Shown here piece by piece: positions 5,369 through 5,419 of a stretch of DNA of 5,419 nt; within the stretch, counting starts at the first letter, position 1, and each line of letters starts with the position of its first letter. The notes beneath the pieces are model-generated. The model had not been told where the DNA came from. It worked only from the letters and a program-made list of their open reading frames with translations, and searched no databases. The translations under genes were made by a program, and so were the position numbers. The stretch is taken from positions 1 to 5,419 of the forward strand of contig JAQTWR010000190.1 of the NCBI GenBank assembly GCA_028689195.1, written 5' to 3'. This DNA comes from Anaerolineales bacterium. Lineage in GTDB: Bacteria > Chloroflexota > Anaerolineae > Anaerolineales > Villigracilaceae.

Positions 5369-5381
5369 GCCAACAGTTGGC
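5369..5381. repeat. 13-bp palindrome at the expected start site of the edge promoter
   Basis: GCCAAC-A-GTTGGC is a perfect palindrome with a one-base centre. It lies 5-17 bases after the TATACT box, where RNA polymerase would start, so it could be an operator or a 5' hairpin in the mRNA. It is short enough to be chance. Confidence 0.35.
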
Positions 5382-5404
5382 TAAATCCCGTTTTTTGCGC
5401 TTGC

Positions 5405-5413
5405 AAAGAGGTG
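5405..5413 (+). promoter_or_regulatory. Possible Shine-Dalgarno of a gene starting at or past the right edge
   Basis: AAAGAGGTG resembles the AAGGAGGTG consensus, and a start codon would be expected within about 5-10 bases, at or just past the last base. Together with the promoter at 5336-5364, it suggests a rightward gene outside the window with a leader of about 50 bases. Confidence 0.3.
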
Positions 5414-5419
5414 TTGTGG

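Noticed and set aside
5035..5406. Minus-strand open frame of 123 codons extending upstream of the NYN gene
   Set aside because: Most of it is a shifted frame of the NYN coding sequence, and the upstream part crosses the likely promoters. There is no RBS or recognisable domain.
1..5419. CRISPR array, insertion sequence, phage attachment site or defence system
   Set aside because: No regularly spaced direct repeats, transposase or integrase motifs, target-site duplications or defence-type gene pairs were seen. The tRNA gene has no visible partial 3' copy in the window that would mark an integrated element.

Overview
The window most likely comes from a bacterium of the Chloroflexota, probably Anaerolineae-like. 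This is an inference from the overall look of the four proteins (an MshA-like GT4 glycosyltransferase, a NYN/OST-HTH protein, an AOR-family tungsten enzyme and a GSA-like class-III aminotransferase), the moderate GC content and the sparse Shine-Dalgarno sites. No marker gene here proves it. The window carries four protein genes and one tRNA. It looks like an ordinary metabolic and housekeeping stretch, with no transposase, integrase, phage gene or CRISPR array.

Left part (1-2950): two genes run rightwards. The first is the 3' part of a class-III PLP aminotransferase that begins before the window. It is cut by an in-frame TAG at 940-942, yet the same frame continues with 59 more family-like codons to a TGA at 1120-1122. 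A short intergenic stretch with a long inverted repeat follows. Then comes a 575-residue aldehyde ferredoxin oxidoreductase family protein (1184-2911) with recognisable cluster and pterin-binding motifs. A 15-bp hairpin terminator closes this unit.

Middle (2950-3176): a tRNA-Thr(CGT) gene lies on the minus strand behind a good sigma70-type promoter (-35 TTGCGG, 17-bp spacer, -10 TATAAT). Its T-loop is non-canonical. A 9-bp inverted repeat covers parts of both promoter elements. A weaker plus-strand promoter for the next gene sits back to back with it.

Right part (3177-5419): a 412-residue GT4 glycosyltransferase of the MshA/sucrose-phosphate-synthase-like type (plus strand) converges with a 250-residue NYN-domain protein carrying a C-terminal OST-HTH/LOTUS-like domain (minus strand). 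One hairpin between them serves as a shared terminator. The last 170 bases hold upstream regulatory DNA, with a plausible rightward promoter, a 13-bp palindrome at its expected start site and a purine-rich RBS-like sequence at the edge. This suggests another gene starts just beyond the window.

The aminotransferase and the oxidoreductase may share a transcript, since they have the same direction and lie 61 nt apart. The other genes appear to be independent units. I see no convincing new multi-gene system. The points most worth checking are the in-frame TAG, the odd tRNA T-loop, the phosphate-acceptor pocket of the glycosyltransferase, and the dyads at the promoters.
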